Of a stretch of 64,000 nucleotides of DNA, positions 23,401-35,713 are shown piece by piece (within the stretch, counting starts at the first letter, position 1; the number at the start of each line of letters is the position of its first letter). The notes below the pieces were generated by a model. The model saw only the letters and a list, made by a program, of their open reading frames with translations. It was not told the DNA's origin and did no database searches. A program made the translations under genes and the position numbers. Source of the stretch: Mesocentrotus franciscanus (Eukaryota; Echinodermata; Echinoidea; Camarodonta; Strongylocentrotidae); assembly GCA_037976565.1 (NCBI GenBank), contig CP137680.1, positions 24,613,171-24,677,170 of the forward strand, read 5' to 3'.

Positions 23401-23900
23401 GTTACTTGATTAAAAAAGACGTTATCATGCACTGCTTTTTATGGACTCCATTGTGTTAGTAGATGCCAGGAAAACATCACTTACGGGCCGGGGGTACAAA
23501 ATAGCAACAACAAAAAATCGCCTCGCCGCTATGCGGCTCGTGGACGATGCTCCGCATCGTCGCATCGTCATTGGTAAAACTGTTTAAACTGTCACTTGAT
23601 TTAAAAAGGCGTTATCATGCACTACTTTTTATGGTCTCCATTGTGTTAGTAGATGCCAGGAAAACATCACTTACGGGGGTTCAAAATAGCAATTACAAAA
23701 AAAAAAATCGCCTGGTTGCTACGCGGCTCGTGGACGATGCTCCGCATCGTCATTGGGTCAAACAGTTACTTGATTTAAATATGGTCTCTATTGTGTTAGT
23801 ATATAGATGCCAGGAAAACATCACTTTATTACGGGGGTTCAAAATAGCAAAAAAAAAAATCGCCTCGCCCGGCTCTGCATCGTCATTTGGTCAACCCCCG
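23401..23900. repeat. Three tandem copies of an about 180-bp unit
   Basis: Units beginning near 23401, 23582 and 23764 share GTGTTAGTAGATGCCAGGAA, TACGGGGGTTCAAAATAGCA and GATGCTCCGCATCGTC; the third is shortened. The last unit runs into AGATCCGCCCCTG, resembling the end of a hAT-type repeat. Open frames across it are repeat artefacts. Confidence 0.85.
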
Positions 23901-24275
23901 CTTAGCAAAAAGCTAGATCCGCCCCTGAATGGGGCAGTGTGGTGACAATTCAAAATCTTTCCCCAACTCTTAACTACATTATAAAATCATGGTGATTCCT
24001 TTCCGAAACGGAGATGCCTTGATGCGCGGGTGCAGGGCAATTCGACAAATTTGTTGCGCTCATCATGAACACAGATACCGAGTGCAAAAACAGCAGATCA
24101 GAGTGTAGATATATTGAGTCAAAATTAATGACCAGTCACAACTGAATATATTATCATACTTGCTAGTCATATTCGGCTTGCAAAACTAAACTGATTTTGT
24201 TGAGTAGGGCCGAGCTTTATCTGCAAGAACTTTAATGATTATTCCATTATAGTTTTGTCTTTTGACGATCGAAGC

Positions 24276-26458
24276 ATGGCGAATTTTACCGCGATTTCCG
24301 AAGAGTTTACCACTTTCTTCGAAGAAATGGTGGAAGACAATACGACCACGGCTGAGATGGAGGTCGTCGCCGTTGTATCGAGAGCGCCACGGCCTCCCGA
24401 TTACCAGGGCCTCGTACTTGGAACGAGCCTCGTCATCCTCATCATCCTCATTAACGCGATTAGCCTCGTTGCTTTCACTATCGAGAAGCGCCTTCGAACG
24501 TACAACAACTACTTCATCATCAACCTCACCATCGCCGATCTTGCACTGGGGATCAATCAGACCGTGGGCATCGCCCATACATTTATCGCCTATTTTCCTT
24601 TCAACCGAGACATCTGCAGAGTCTATATCGGTTTACGTAACGCGTTGTTCTCCGTCACCGTGGTCGGCGTGGTCGTCATCTGCATCGATCGACATCGCGC
24701 GACATATGACCCCATCAACCACTTTATATCACGCAGCAAGCGCAAAGCCATGATCATGAACGCACTGACGTGGCTGATCTCTTTCGGGTTCTGGATGCCC
24801 TACACCGTCGGCTGGGACTTTGCGGTCGACCATGACAACGGCCGCCACTGCGTGGGCGCGTTCTCGAGATCGACCGTCGGGAACATCGCGCAGAATATCT
24901 TCTCGTTCTTCGTCCCCCTCGTGCTCATCTCCGTCCTCTACTTGCGAATCTTTCTTAAGATCAAGGAGACGGTGGGCGGTAAGAGTGTCAACAGCCAGTT
25001 CGATGAACCGAAGGTGAAGGGAAAGCTTGGGAAAGAATCACCTTCTCTCTCTTCGAGCATGGCAACGGTCGCTAGCGATCTGTCATCTGATGGGACGATG
25101 GAGATGAAGATTCCGGCTCCCCAAGTAACTTCTGCCGGTAAAATCGTAAAGGTAGGAGTGTGTACGTGATAATTATAATTTTTCTTTAGAATGCAGATAG
25201 TGATTTAGAAGAAAAAAAGGTTACGAGACGACTGTTCTATATACCACTAGCTGAGCCATCGAAACTATATTTCGAAAGAAATTAACATTCATCGATTCTG
25301 AATAATTCAAAATGAAGAAGATGGGGATCATGGGGTGTTTGAATCAGCTAACTACATCGTATGGACAGACTAACAAAATGCTGCTATAAATTAGTCATTG
25401 AAAAGTGCAACTCTCAAATCACCTGTGTATAAATTGTGTATTGTGGGTCGAGACTATAGCAGCTCAATTTCTTATTTCATTTGCTTATTACTTGTATTGC
25501 AGGATCAATATAAAATATTTTTCAATAGGTATCAATATTCTGGAACTTTCAATTAAGGTCTTACGCTACTGAAAAAATCTGCTTCTACCATTACCAGGGC
25601 CCCGTCTTATAAAAAAGTTGCGATTGATTAGAAATCATTTGCAATTCACATCAATCGCATCTCCTATTTCTTTTGTACAGAGTTGTGGTTGATATCATTT
25701 GCAAATTATTTGTAATCAATTGCAAATATTTTATAAGACGGGGTTCTGAACCCAATGCAGTTCTCAAAATGAGAATAAGAATACATATTTATTCCAAATA
25801 ACTAATGATCACAAGAGGAAAATAAACGAGATCATACTTGTTTTATGACAATAAGAAATTGTGATTAGTGTTTCACAAATTTCGCTTGATATAATTTAAA
25901 AAAAAATATTTATTGAAGTGTTAAAATTTCAGCAGCGATGATCAAGAAAACTATAAAGTATGATGATCGGACATAACCCGCATGGTCAAAATAATGCAAA
26001 TTTGCTGAAAATTGTGTAATAATTTAATAGAAATAATTACCAAATATAGACAGGCAGACAGACAGATAGAAAGATAGAAAAATAAAGAAAACAAATCGTA
26101 ATCTGTTCTTATTATTTTGCCTATGTTTTGAAAACGTTAATTAATTTTGCCGACAACAACCTTTGAGATTTTGCCGACAGACATTGGTTGTCAGACCCCA
26201 CCACACCTCATCTCTAGCGATATACGCATGAATACAATAATACAGTGAAACGGTGTTCTTTATAAGCAGGCAAGTGGTCTTTATGTAAAGATTCCTTTAG
26301 TATAGGTTTCAATGAGAAAGTTGACCATATGGTAGGAATACTCCCCAGGGAGTGGAGATGGTGCACATTGTGCGTGAATGAATCCGATGGCCGGGGTAAT
26401 AATATTTGTAAAGCGCTTATAGAGACGATATACCGTATTAAGCGCTTTATAAATCCTA

Positions 26459-26504
<46 letters not shown>

Positions 26505-29500
26505 TATATCAAAGAAAAAGGAAAACGTAGTCTCTATATACTGTACCAAATTAGAAGTCGCTCCTCTTCCTCATGATTGAGTGCGATCTCGAATCTATCG
26601 TGTCAAGATAGGCCCACCTAAAACTAAATATATTTAAGGTTACTCAATAACTCTTCGGAAATTTTCGTTAGAACATTAATTTTTTTGTATTATATAGTTT
26701 TCGACAGATTTCTTTATTAAAAAAAGTATTTTAAGTCAATTTTATTTCCTTTTTCATGAACTTTAAATCATATATCTTCATCACTAGCGATAATTAAAAT
26801 TACACAATATGTATATTATACCCGAGCAAAGCGAGTGTTCGTTTGAGGAGAGCAAATTTCATCATGAAATTTGTTTCCTTATTCAGTTTACCCCGCTTCA
26901 TTTTATTAACCATATATACAAAGATATTGTTAAAGAACTAAAGAAATATTTTGAGGGGAGGGGGTTAATGCTTAAAAAATTGCCCCAGAAAATGTGAAAT
27001 TATTAGAAGCCTGTGTTTGCAAACCGACACCAAAAAACGTGCCGAAAATCCTCTGATTATATACGAACGGAAAGGAACGAATGAGAATGACAGTAGTTGT
27101 ACATCATGTAAGAGGTGCGAGCTAAAGAAGAAATGAAAAGGGGACTTAGAGAGATAGGAAAAGCGTGAGAGAAAAAAGAGAGGGAGACTGAGAAAGAAAA
27201 GAGAAAGAGAGGAGAGAGAAAGAGCGAAGGGGGAGGAGAGAGATAGAGAGAGAGAGAAAGGGGAGGCAGAATCTGATATAAAGAGAGAAACACAGAAAGA
27301 AAGAGAGAAAGGGGAGGGAAAGACTATAGTAAATAACATGAATTAAAAAATAATGTTTCAAAAGAAAGGTTTTATCCCATGATGTTGAAAATGCTTTTAA
27401 TTGTTCTTACATGCACACTCGTGTTCTCACTTGCAAGCCACAGTAAAATGACTAATTTTGTAAGCATATTTAAAAGTCTATCGTATTTATAGTCATGTAC
27501 TTCTTCCATCACCTATATCCTTGAATTCATTCAAAAACAGTATTTTTACGATAAATCAAAATATTCTTTATAACATTATAGGCGCTTTCCCTTAATACGT
27601 TCCGTACGACATTTGTCTTTTTTCCACTTACTTCAGAAAAAGATGAGAAACATCTTGATATGACCTTGCTAGAATTTTAGCGACACCAGAAAGAGCAATA
27701 ACGCTTTGGTCAAATCAGGAGATTTTCATTTTTGGATGAAATAGATGAATAAATGTCATTATTGTTCAGGACACATTGCACAGAATTTATTGCCCGTTCC
27801 ATTTTCAGGCGTTTAAAAAATCTAATATTATAATGACGACTTCTTGATTTTTTTGTTTTCACTCAGATTTTCAGAAAGGCACTTAAAAATATGTCTGTTT
27901 GAAGAAAAAAAGAATCCAATGGGGACTAGTTAATGGCAGTTCAAACAGGATACCACTTTAGCTTTCCCTCTTCAACATGCCGACATTTTCTAAGATTTGA
28001 AAAAGAAGTTTCACAATGCCATGTTTGTTCAAAGTTAAGTAAATAAGTCAGAGCAGAGTAAACCGCGCTGACATCAGTGAGGAGGTAATTTAATGTTCAG
28101 GGGCGTCACTGGGGAAGGGGGGGGGGGTTGCCATCTTCCTCATTTGTCTATGTCTGTGAATTCGACATTTACATGTAATAAATAATCAGTTTGTTCTTTG
28201 GCAAATTAACGTGCCAATATCTGTAGGAAAATTTAGAAATCCGATGGTTTGTTTATTTTTTATACAGTATCTATTTCATTTTGGGTTTTTTTGCCGTTGT
28301 TGCTTGATTGCTTGCTTGCTTGTCGGCAGTTTGGATCTGATACTCCGATTCAGAATGATTAAGCGACATCCCTGTCACTGTGCGTTTTCCTTTATGATCA
28401 AAACGTTTCGTTCTTATCGTATAATATTATGATGATATTAAAGATAAAGTTTATATATTTTATAATTAAACATGCACTTTACGTGAATATTTGGATGCGC
28501 TTTATATCAAGGTGGGCATCTTCTCCACTGCTTAGGGAGTATTTCTACCATTTTGCAGCGTTCACATTATGGGGAAAGTCAATCATATAAGAGCAATAGT
28601 AGTAGCAACTAGCGCTTCAGGAGCATACAATAAGCATGATCGTAAGGACTTTCGAGAAATCAACCTTCGGCAAGTTTAACAATCCCGTCCATTTCCAATT
28701 GAAATGTGAGAGCATGCATGAAAGTGACCAATTACAGAATCCGACCATGATTTATATAGGCAATACAACAAGGTATTGACATTGCTTTTGATTTGATCTC
28801 TTGAAAGCCTTTTGTGATCGTGTTAATATTGTTAGTATCGTTATACATTTGACGAATGTAAAGTCTAACAAAAATATCAAAACCCTTCATGTAAGAAATA
28901 TATACGCAAAGAAGAAGAAACACTGAAAAGTTCCATATAAATCATCAGAAAACAATTTATTAGAAAAGATTGAACAAATTATTTTAAAGAACTACTTTTC
29001 TTAATTTGGCCGCAAACATAATAGATTTCCGCCTTCAGCAATGACCCTTTCTGCCGTATTAAAACGGCCTCACTTTCATTTTTAAGATTTCTATAAAACA
29101 AGGTTCGAAGACTGATTAAGAATATTCAAACAGTAAATAACAACATTTTCTGTACAATGACGATAAATCTCGATATTGTTCCCGAAAGCGAAACTTTTGG
29201 CGGTTTTAGTGTTTTTGTTTAGTTCTCTGCTTTGTTTTGTTTTCAATTTTAATAGATCAATATGTCTTGGTTTACACGTTCAAATTCCTCTCCTGGCAGC
29301 CAACAAAAATGTGTTACAAAATAGTGTTCTTATCATGTATTTTTGCCAAACGTACTGCAAAAGCAACTAAATAGCATAGTATTATTATTTTACGAAAATT
29401 GTTTCCAAGTTCACATGTATCTAACTGATACAAAAGCAACACCTATTATTGCAGACTTCAGTTAAAATTTTTTAATCGGTTGTTCGCAAGAAGGCCGTCA

Positions 29501-30687
29501 ATGCCATTGACAATACACAGCTGTTATGGCCTTCTTGCGGGAAGCCGACGAGCTATTTGCACCTATTTGGCCCTCCCTATAATAGATAGATTCCGTTTTG
29601 AATATACATAAAGTACTGAAAAGAAATGTGCCCTTTCCCCTGGAAGCTATATATATATATAAGGACTTAAAGCGGGATAATACCAGTTTTTATTTTTGGT
29701 TGTCAGACTGTTTTGGACAGTGGAATATCTGGACTTCGGTGTCAGGGAGAGGTGGGGAGGGGGAGGAGTTGGGGGGCAAAACATCCGAGCGGATGATGTT
29801 CCGTGTATTTCAGCAAGAAAAGGCGGGGGGAGGGCACTCTTCTCCTTTCCGTGTCTTCTTAGTTTGTACATGATTATTATTCTTGACATGATATTATTTA
29901 CATGAAGAGTAATAGTGGATATTTGGGTCAACGTTTCTTTTTAATTGAATTGTATGTTTGAGGATATTTTAAATTAATTCCAATCACAATTATAGCGTCA
30001 AGGTTTTCTCTTTGAGGCTCTACTTATTTGGCAATACGTGAACCATGTATTATTTCCCCTTCTCTTCATTTTTGAAATTTGGTTAAAAAGCTTTTCGCAA
30101 GTTTTGAAGAAATGTCTATGATTTCTGAATTTTTAACAGCAACTTAATAAGATTATTTACCTTGCAGTGATTTTCTTAATAATTCTTTTATTCCGTTAGT
30201 TAGCAAATTATGGGGGGGGGGGCGGCAAACTGCCCACTGATCCTTCGAATATACGCTAGTGGATTTTGGATAAAAAATATATCTCAATAATAGATGGACT
30301 GGAAAAGGTTACAAATGTTACGCCATCCATTTTAATTGTTATTTTCAAAATACAAATTGATTTTTGTTTTTGTCTTTACAGACCGACGCAAAAGAACACG
30401 ACACCAACCGCGAGTCGTCAAACGAGATGCAGAAAGCTACCCGAACCCTCTCCTTCATTGTCCTCTCCTTCATCATCGCCTGGCTACCTAACAGCCTCAT
30501 CTATCTCCTCTTTGCCATTGAACCGGGCTTGATCGCCACATCTTTGCTACCGAGACCCCTGCGACAGTTCTTTATTTGGTTGAGGTATGGCAACAGTTTG
30601 CTCAATCCGATCTGCTACGCTGTCTCTCAGCCCCTCTTTCGACAGACCATCTTCAACATGTTTTGTAGACCACGCAATTACTGCTAG
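24276..30687 (+). CDS. Rhodopsin-class GPCR, muscarinic/aminergic-like orphan, 2 exons
   Basis: Seven-helix plasma-membrane receptor. Exons 24276-25151 and 30382-30687 join in phase 0 (donor AAG/GTAGGA, acceptor CTTTACAG) to give 393 residues; an in-frame TGA at 24201 supports ATG 24276. N-terminus has glycosylation sites N3 and N22 and no signal peptide. Landmarks: N60 (TM1), LTIAD with D88 (TM2), C114 and DRH 138-140 (TM3), W166 (TM4), C192 (loop 2), P214 (TM5), a loop 3 of about 85 residues holding the intron after K292, FIIAWLP with W326 (TM6), NPICY 367-371 (TM7), and tail cysteines 386 and 393. TM4, TM6 and TM7 (WLRYGNSLLNP) resemble muscarinic receptors, but position 3.32, an aspartate in aminergic receptors, is R121, and position 6.52 is not Asn. 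Ligand therefore unknown. Coding DNA is GC-rich at third positions against the AT-rich surroundings. Confidence 0.93.
25600..25743. mobile_element. Foldback MITE with CCCCGTCTTATAAAA ends (144 bp)
   Basis: The left end CCCCGTCTTATAAAA is perfectly complementary to the right end TTTTATAAGACGGGG, and the inner parts remain loosely complementary (TTGCGATTGATT against AATCAATTGCAA). A target duplication is not clear. No coding capacity. Confidence 0.8.
26379..26505 (+). repeat. SINE-like 3' tail and (TTA)n microsatellite
   Basis: AAAGCGCTTATAGAGACG and TTAAGCGCTTTATAAATCC precede about 15 TTA/ATT units. The GCGCTTTATAAAT motif followed by ATT repeats recurs, more diverged, around 46970-47100 and 52180-52225, and marks a SINE/LINE 3' end. 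Confidence 0.5.
27125..27330. repeat. Polypurine (GA)n-rich tract
   Basis: About 200 bp of almost pure A/G (GAGAGAAAGAG-like) on the + strand in the GPCR intron. It is a candidate for triplex (H-DNA). Ser/Leu/Phe-rich open frames on the other strand are artefacts. Confidence 0.8.
29485..29539. repeat. Inverted repeat, 12-bp perfect stem
   Basis: CGCAAGAAGGCC (29485-29496) and GGCCTTCTTGCG (29528-29539) flank a 31-nt loop. Origin unknown; could be the remnant of a small TIR element. Confidence 0.6.
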
Positions 30688-30924
30688 CTACAAGTGGTGT
30701 AGCTACGGGGAGGGGAGGGGGAAGCTAGGGGAGGGGGCGCCGGAAGAAGATACGACCCACTACAACACATCCCCTTTCGATGGCCTTATTTTCCTCTTAT
30801 TTTTATTTTCTGCATGACTGTGGTTCCCCCCCCCCCATGACACCAGTGACCCCCTCAATGGCTGGCCCCACGCACACGTACCAATTAACGGCTAAGATTA
30901 TTATTACCCATGTTGCCTCTAATT

Positions 30925-31565
30925 AGCCCCTCCCCGACCCACTAGAGTCGGCCACGCAAGTAATGCTAAAGTTACCCACTTTGCCTCTCAGCCCATTTTT
31001 TAAAATCTCACCTCTCAGCCCCTCCCTCTGACCCATAGAGTCGGCAAAGCAAGTACTTCTGAGGTTACCCACTTTGCCTCTCAGTCCATTTTTTTTTTAA
31101 ATCTCACCTCTCAGCCCCTCCCTGACCCATAGAGTCGGCCAAGCAAGTACTGCTAAGGTTACCCACTTTGCCTCTCAGCCCATTCTTTTATCTCACCTCT
31201 CAGCCCCTCCCTGACTCACTAGAGTCGGCCAAGCAAGTAATGCTAAGGTTACCCACTTTGCCTCTCAGCCCATTTTTTTTAAATCACACCTCTTAGCCCC
31301 TCCCTGACCCATAGAGTCGGCAAAGCAAGTACTGCTAAGGTTACCCACTTTGCCTCTCAGCCCATTTTTTTAAAATCTCACCTCTCAGCCCCTCTCTGAC
31401 CCATAGAGTCGGCCAAGCAAGTACTGCTAAGTTTACCCACTTTGCCTCTCAGCTCATTCCTTTATCTCACCTCTCAGCCCCTTCCCGACCCACTATAGAG
31501 TCGGCCAAGCAAGTACTGCTAAGGTTACCCACTTAACCTCTCAGCCCATTTTTTAAATCTCACCA
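30925..31565. repeat. Satellite-like tandem array, about 92-bp unit, 7 copies
   Basis: Units share CCCCTCCCTGACCCATAGAG, TCGGCCAAGCAAGTACTGCT and TTACCCACTTTGCCTCTCAG. The AGTCGG anchor recurs at about 30945, 31038, 31132, 31222, 31314, 31405 and 31498. The array starts about 240 bp after the GPCR stop codon, so it may be transcribed as 3' UTR. Confidence 0.9.
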
Positions 31566-33930
31566 TGATAACGTTCTTTTAGTCCGACGCAGTTAATGCT
31601 AAGATGTAGAACAACAACAACAAACAAAAAAGAAACAAAAAAGAAACAAACAAAGCTTACTGTTATTTTGTTTACTGCGTCCCGAACCCTTTTTTCGATA
31701 CATCAACAACAAAACTGTCCTGTCGACCCCGAAAGTAATGTTAATTGTCACATTCCCCCTCTCATTTTCCCCCTCCAATTTCATTGTAAAGAGCATCGAA
31801 TATTTGGAACAAAAACTATTGTTTAAAAAAAAAAACTTTATTTCCTAGGTCTGTAAAAGAAGTTTGAAAAACTAAAATCTTTACAACTTTTGTTAAAGTA
31901 ACTACCTAAAGAGTATTCAATGGTTAAACATTATTGTTAAAGTACATTGAAATTATTTTTTGCATAGGTCAGGCAAATAAATTTGTAAAATGGGGGAAAT
32001 CTATATTATTTTTCATCTTTGCTTCCTGTTAAAGAGCATCCTACGCTGTTAGGAAAAATACATTTTAATAGTCAATTACAAATACTTAATGCCAAGTTTC
32101 GTGAAAGGAATTTGCCAGAAAATGTACGTGTGGTGTTATTCAATCTTGAAGGTTTCCGGCCATTTTACATTTATGATGTTCTTAATACCTCATTTATGTG
32201 AAGATAATCTTGCCATAAAAGCAAATAGGATTTTCTTTTCTTTTCTTGCATAAGTCAGTCAAAGAAGTTTGTAAAAAAAAGAAAACGTCTTCTTTATTTA
32301 TTGTCTTTGTGTCCTCTTTGAGAGCACCAGAACCTTCGAGGAAAAAATTAAAACGAAAAAAAAAAACTATTTTGTTTCGTGAAAGAAATTTGGCAGGATA
32401 TAACAAAAAATTGATGTCATTCGGGCCTTTCGCAACGTTTTACGCATTTCCATCCTTTATAATATTCATATTGCCTCTTTTATGTGAAAATAACCATGGA
32501 ACAACAGCTTTACAAGCATTATTTCTTTGTAACATCTGGACAATAAGCTTTTTTGTAAGTAAGGAGAATGTTATAATTTTCAAGGAATAACACAGAATAA
32601 GATTTTAAGAAAGGTTAACTATAGAAAAGGAAAGATCTTCCTCCGTCAACAAGAAGAAAAGAGAGCAAGTCAATCAAGGAAAAAGTCCGAGATATTGAAA
32701 AAAAGACATATGAAAAGCTTAAGAAGAGAAAACTTAAAAGTAAATAATTTTCACGATGGAATCTGTTCATTGTTTAGCGTGCTTTTGAAATAATTATTAA
32801 AAAAAATAATGGGTGGAAGTGGGGGAAGAAATCAGGGCGTTCTAATATCAAATTATGAACTCATCAGCGCACTTTACCCTATAGAAAACTCGCCTTATAC
32901 ATTTGCCTTCTATTGATATTATCGGTATTGTCATTATGATATCAATATCATAAGTAAGAGGCTGTAGGAGTAATATTCAGTAATATTTATAGAGGAAAGG
33001 AACTATGAAAGAAACCAGTTATTAAGTGGCAAAAACGAATGAATAGGTAATTGAAGATGGATGGTGGGAAAGGGTGATTGAGAAGGAAAGAGAGATCGAG
33101 ATACAAAGACAGAGACGCAAACGAATATTAAAAAAAAAATCACTGCAGCGACTTCGTAAAAGTGAATTCAGAAAAGGCTTAATCTAATTACAATATTTTC
33201 GATTTAAAAAAAGCGTGCCATTTAAGTATTTGTTGTGTGTTAACGATTTATAGGTATCTTAATTCAAGACATAACGTGCATTCCGGCCTTGAAAAGCTTC
33301 CACATTAGCCCTAAATTTTTGTCAAAGAGAAATAATTGAATTGCTGCTAAGTGCTAACGCATTATAATATCATTGAATCAAAATAATTTCCACTTAGAAA
33401 CGCCTCAGATTTTTTTCATCTTCTTTTTTAAAATGCTTTCTTTGATACTATATCCTTGATTTTATTAATTATAATTTTAATACTTCAAGAATGCATTTTT
33501 TGTGTTAAAATGAATTTATCAAAAAATGAAAATATAATAATCTGCATTCTTTTTTGCTTTTGAAGGGGAAAACAGAGTGGCCTTGATTCAGATTATTGTG
33601 GATACCGATGTAAATGTGAGCTGAGTTCAGCTATTAGAAGATTTTTAGTAAGTAAAGTGCTTTTCCACAAGCTGAAAACTTTCTTTCATTACTACCTCGA
33701 GGTTTAACAGGGTATTTCCTCGTTTTTAATTTTAAAAAAGAGAAAATTCAATGGCTTGTTAGATTGAAGATTCAGTTTTTTTACATCTCACTGTGCAACA
33801 ATCGACGTTTTAACTAGGCTGAATTGAATTAAGAAATTGCCCCAAGTCATTTAAGCACCATTGATGTTTCATTTTTAAGTAGACATCACTTGAAAATATG
33901 AAGTTGCCAATACTTCTGTAGATTTATTTA

Positions 33931-34262
33931 AAGCCCCTCAAAGTGTTGGTAGCCCAAAATTCGCCAAAAATTTGATGGCAAGATTTCATTTATACTGTAT
34001 CATAATGTGAAATCTGCAAAGATTTCCCACATAAAATATGTTTGAAGACAAATATTGATAAAAGAATACATAATTTGGGTTTTTGTTGTACGCAGAAAAC
34101 CTTAATTTTGTAATCTTTCATCAATATTCGACTTCAAACACATTTGTTTTGAAAATCCTTGCAAAAATGTGTCTTAAATGCCATCCTCTTTCACATTATG
34201 ATACAGTTTAAGTGAAATTTTACCATCAAACTTTTGGGGCTCCCAACACTTTAAAGGGGCTT
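33931..34262. mobile_element. Foldback MITE, 332 bp, TA-flanked
   Basis: The left end AAGCCCCTCAAAGTGTTGG and the right end CCAACACTTTAAAGGGGCTT are inverted, and complementarity continues across most of the element (for example TACTGTATCATAATGTGAAA against TTTCACATTATGATACAGT). TA lies at both borders (33929-33930, 34263-34264), compatible with a Tc1/mariner-type target, though TA alone is weak evidence. No coding capacity. Confidence 0.75.
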
Positions 34263-35629
34263 TAGCAAATGGAAGTAGCATTGCACAGAGCTTGGAATTT
34301 CTTGTATTATTATTATATTGGCATTAGCCTATAAGTTGTATGTGATGTTGTCCGGGAAAAAAAACTCATATGGTAATGAATGTTTAAGAGTAATCCAACG
34401 TGAATTTTTGACGCTTAATCTTTAAAATCTTAATTTGATTTGTGTGAAAAATGTAAAGATTTCACTGTATTATACATTGCATCCAATTGTAGCAAGTGAT
34501 TATAGTTCGAAAATATAATGATTCACTGAATGTTCTAAATAAAAATAACATAGTCTGTATGTGTTTTAATGACCATAATCAAATGTAGATCTTGCATGAA
34601 CATGCTATAATTAGTGGCGTATACACAGCATAGAGAGAAGCCATCATACGCATCCACGATTGAAGATTCACAAAAATAAAACCAACAGTTCAACTAGAAT
34701 TGTTTTCCTTCACTTGTTTTATATATTTCTTATGTACTTACTTGTTTTTCCTTCTCTCGCTTCTTACCATCCTTGTATATTTCTCTGTTTTCGTTAGTAT
34801 TTTTCTATCGTCTTCTTTTGTTTACATTCCCTTATAAATGTATGCGTTTCCTTCTCTCGTTTTCTATCTTTCCTTGGGTATGTGAAACCCATCTTGAGTC
34901 GTTTAAGGGTTCAACTTGTCAAACTTCGGCGTAAACGGGGGTAAAATCGAGGTCCCGTCTTTTACGCCGGTTTTGGGGCCGCCTTTTAGTTTTAGGGGGA
35001 ACGGTGAAAAGGTTTCCGCCCGAAATAATTCAAAGAATAATTCAAAAAGAAAGGTATACCATAGCACGATTACCTGTAAAAACATTATCTTAAGATCCAT
35101 TTATTAAACAATAACATCCAATTAATGTAATTTGTGATAATCACAATGATTCATCGTAACTGGAGATAAGGTAAGTGAATGTGTAGTCCCCTATACAAAG
35201 ACACCAACTCCCTCTCTTTCACAATACAAATTATTCTTAAAAATACAGTTGTTTTTCATCTTGACATGATTCAATACATTTTCAATACATAAATTGTACG
35301 ATTGATGAAAACAAAATGAAATCAGTTGTAACATAAAACAAATGGCCCCATCCAACCAAACACACTACTAACCCCCACCATGTGACACACGACACACACA
35401 CCCGACCACACTTCCACACACATACCACACACTGTTCCTAGCAGTGGCGTAGACAGGTTCGCACACCTGGGGGGGATGACCGGGGCTGCCAACGCTAGTG
35501 AGGGCGAAGCGACCGAGCGAGGAGAGCGGGAGGGTGTGGGAGGGTCCCCTCCCACGGTAGGGAGCTTTTGCAATTTTGAACTTGAAATCGTGCAATCTGA
35601 TGCATACTTAATGAGGTAAAATAACACAC

Positions 35630-35682
35630 ACAAGCGTGCACGCACACACACACATACTCACACACACACACACGCACATACT

Positions 35683-35712
<30 letters not shown>
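35630..35712. repeat. (CA)n microsatellite
   Basis: CACACA runs broken by TACTCA, within the hAT-type element. It yields a Cys/Val-rich artefact frame on the - strand. Confidence 0.9.

Positions 35713-35713
<1 letters not shown>

Larger units (their letters stand above)
21355..24275. other. Intergenic region between head-to-head TBC and GPCR genes
   Basis: Holds the presumed promoters of both genes but no recognised exon. TGACGT/ACGTCA-type sites cluster at 21541-21575, close upstream of the TBC start. Degenerate units of about 20 bp containing TTAGACCAAATGG run through 21890-22040. A TIR element (22060-22320), a tandem duplication (22795-23035) and a triplicated 180-bp repeat (23401-23900) follow. 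A block near 22590-22680 (ATGCCTTGATGCGCGG, AACAGCAGA) recurs at about 24000-24100, just upstream of the GPCR start. Confidence 0.5.
25152..30381. other. GPCR intron, about 5.2 kb
   Basis: Contains a small TIR element (25600-25743), a SINE-like tail with (TTA)n (26379-26505), a purine-rich tract (27125-27330), an inverted repeat (29485-29539), and G-runs near 28116 and 30210. The remainder is AT-rich with no exon seen. Confidence 0.7.

Noticed and set aside
23547..23945. 132-codon frame with internal repeat
   Set aside because: Follows the triplicated 180-bp non-coding repeat; no start context, no family resemblance.
24255..24275. Extending the GPCR start upstream to 24255
   Set aside because: The codon at 24255 is TTG; the first in-frame ATG after the stop at 24201 is 24276, which gives a sensible N-terminus.
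24186..24578. 130-codon frame on the - strand and a 163-codon + frame over the GPCR exon
   Set aside because: Shadows of the GPCR coding sequence in other frames; the GPCR frame carries all receptor motifs.
30925..31565. CRISPR-like array (regularly spaced repeats)
   Set aside because: Whole units repeat without unique spacers, and the genome is clearly eukaryotic; it is a satellite.
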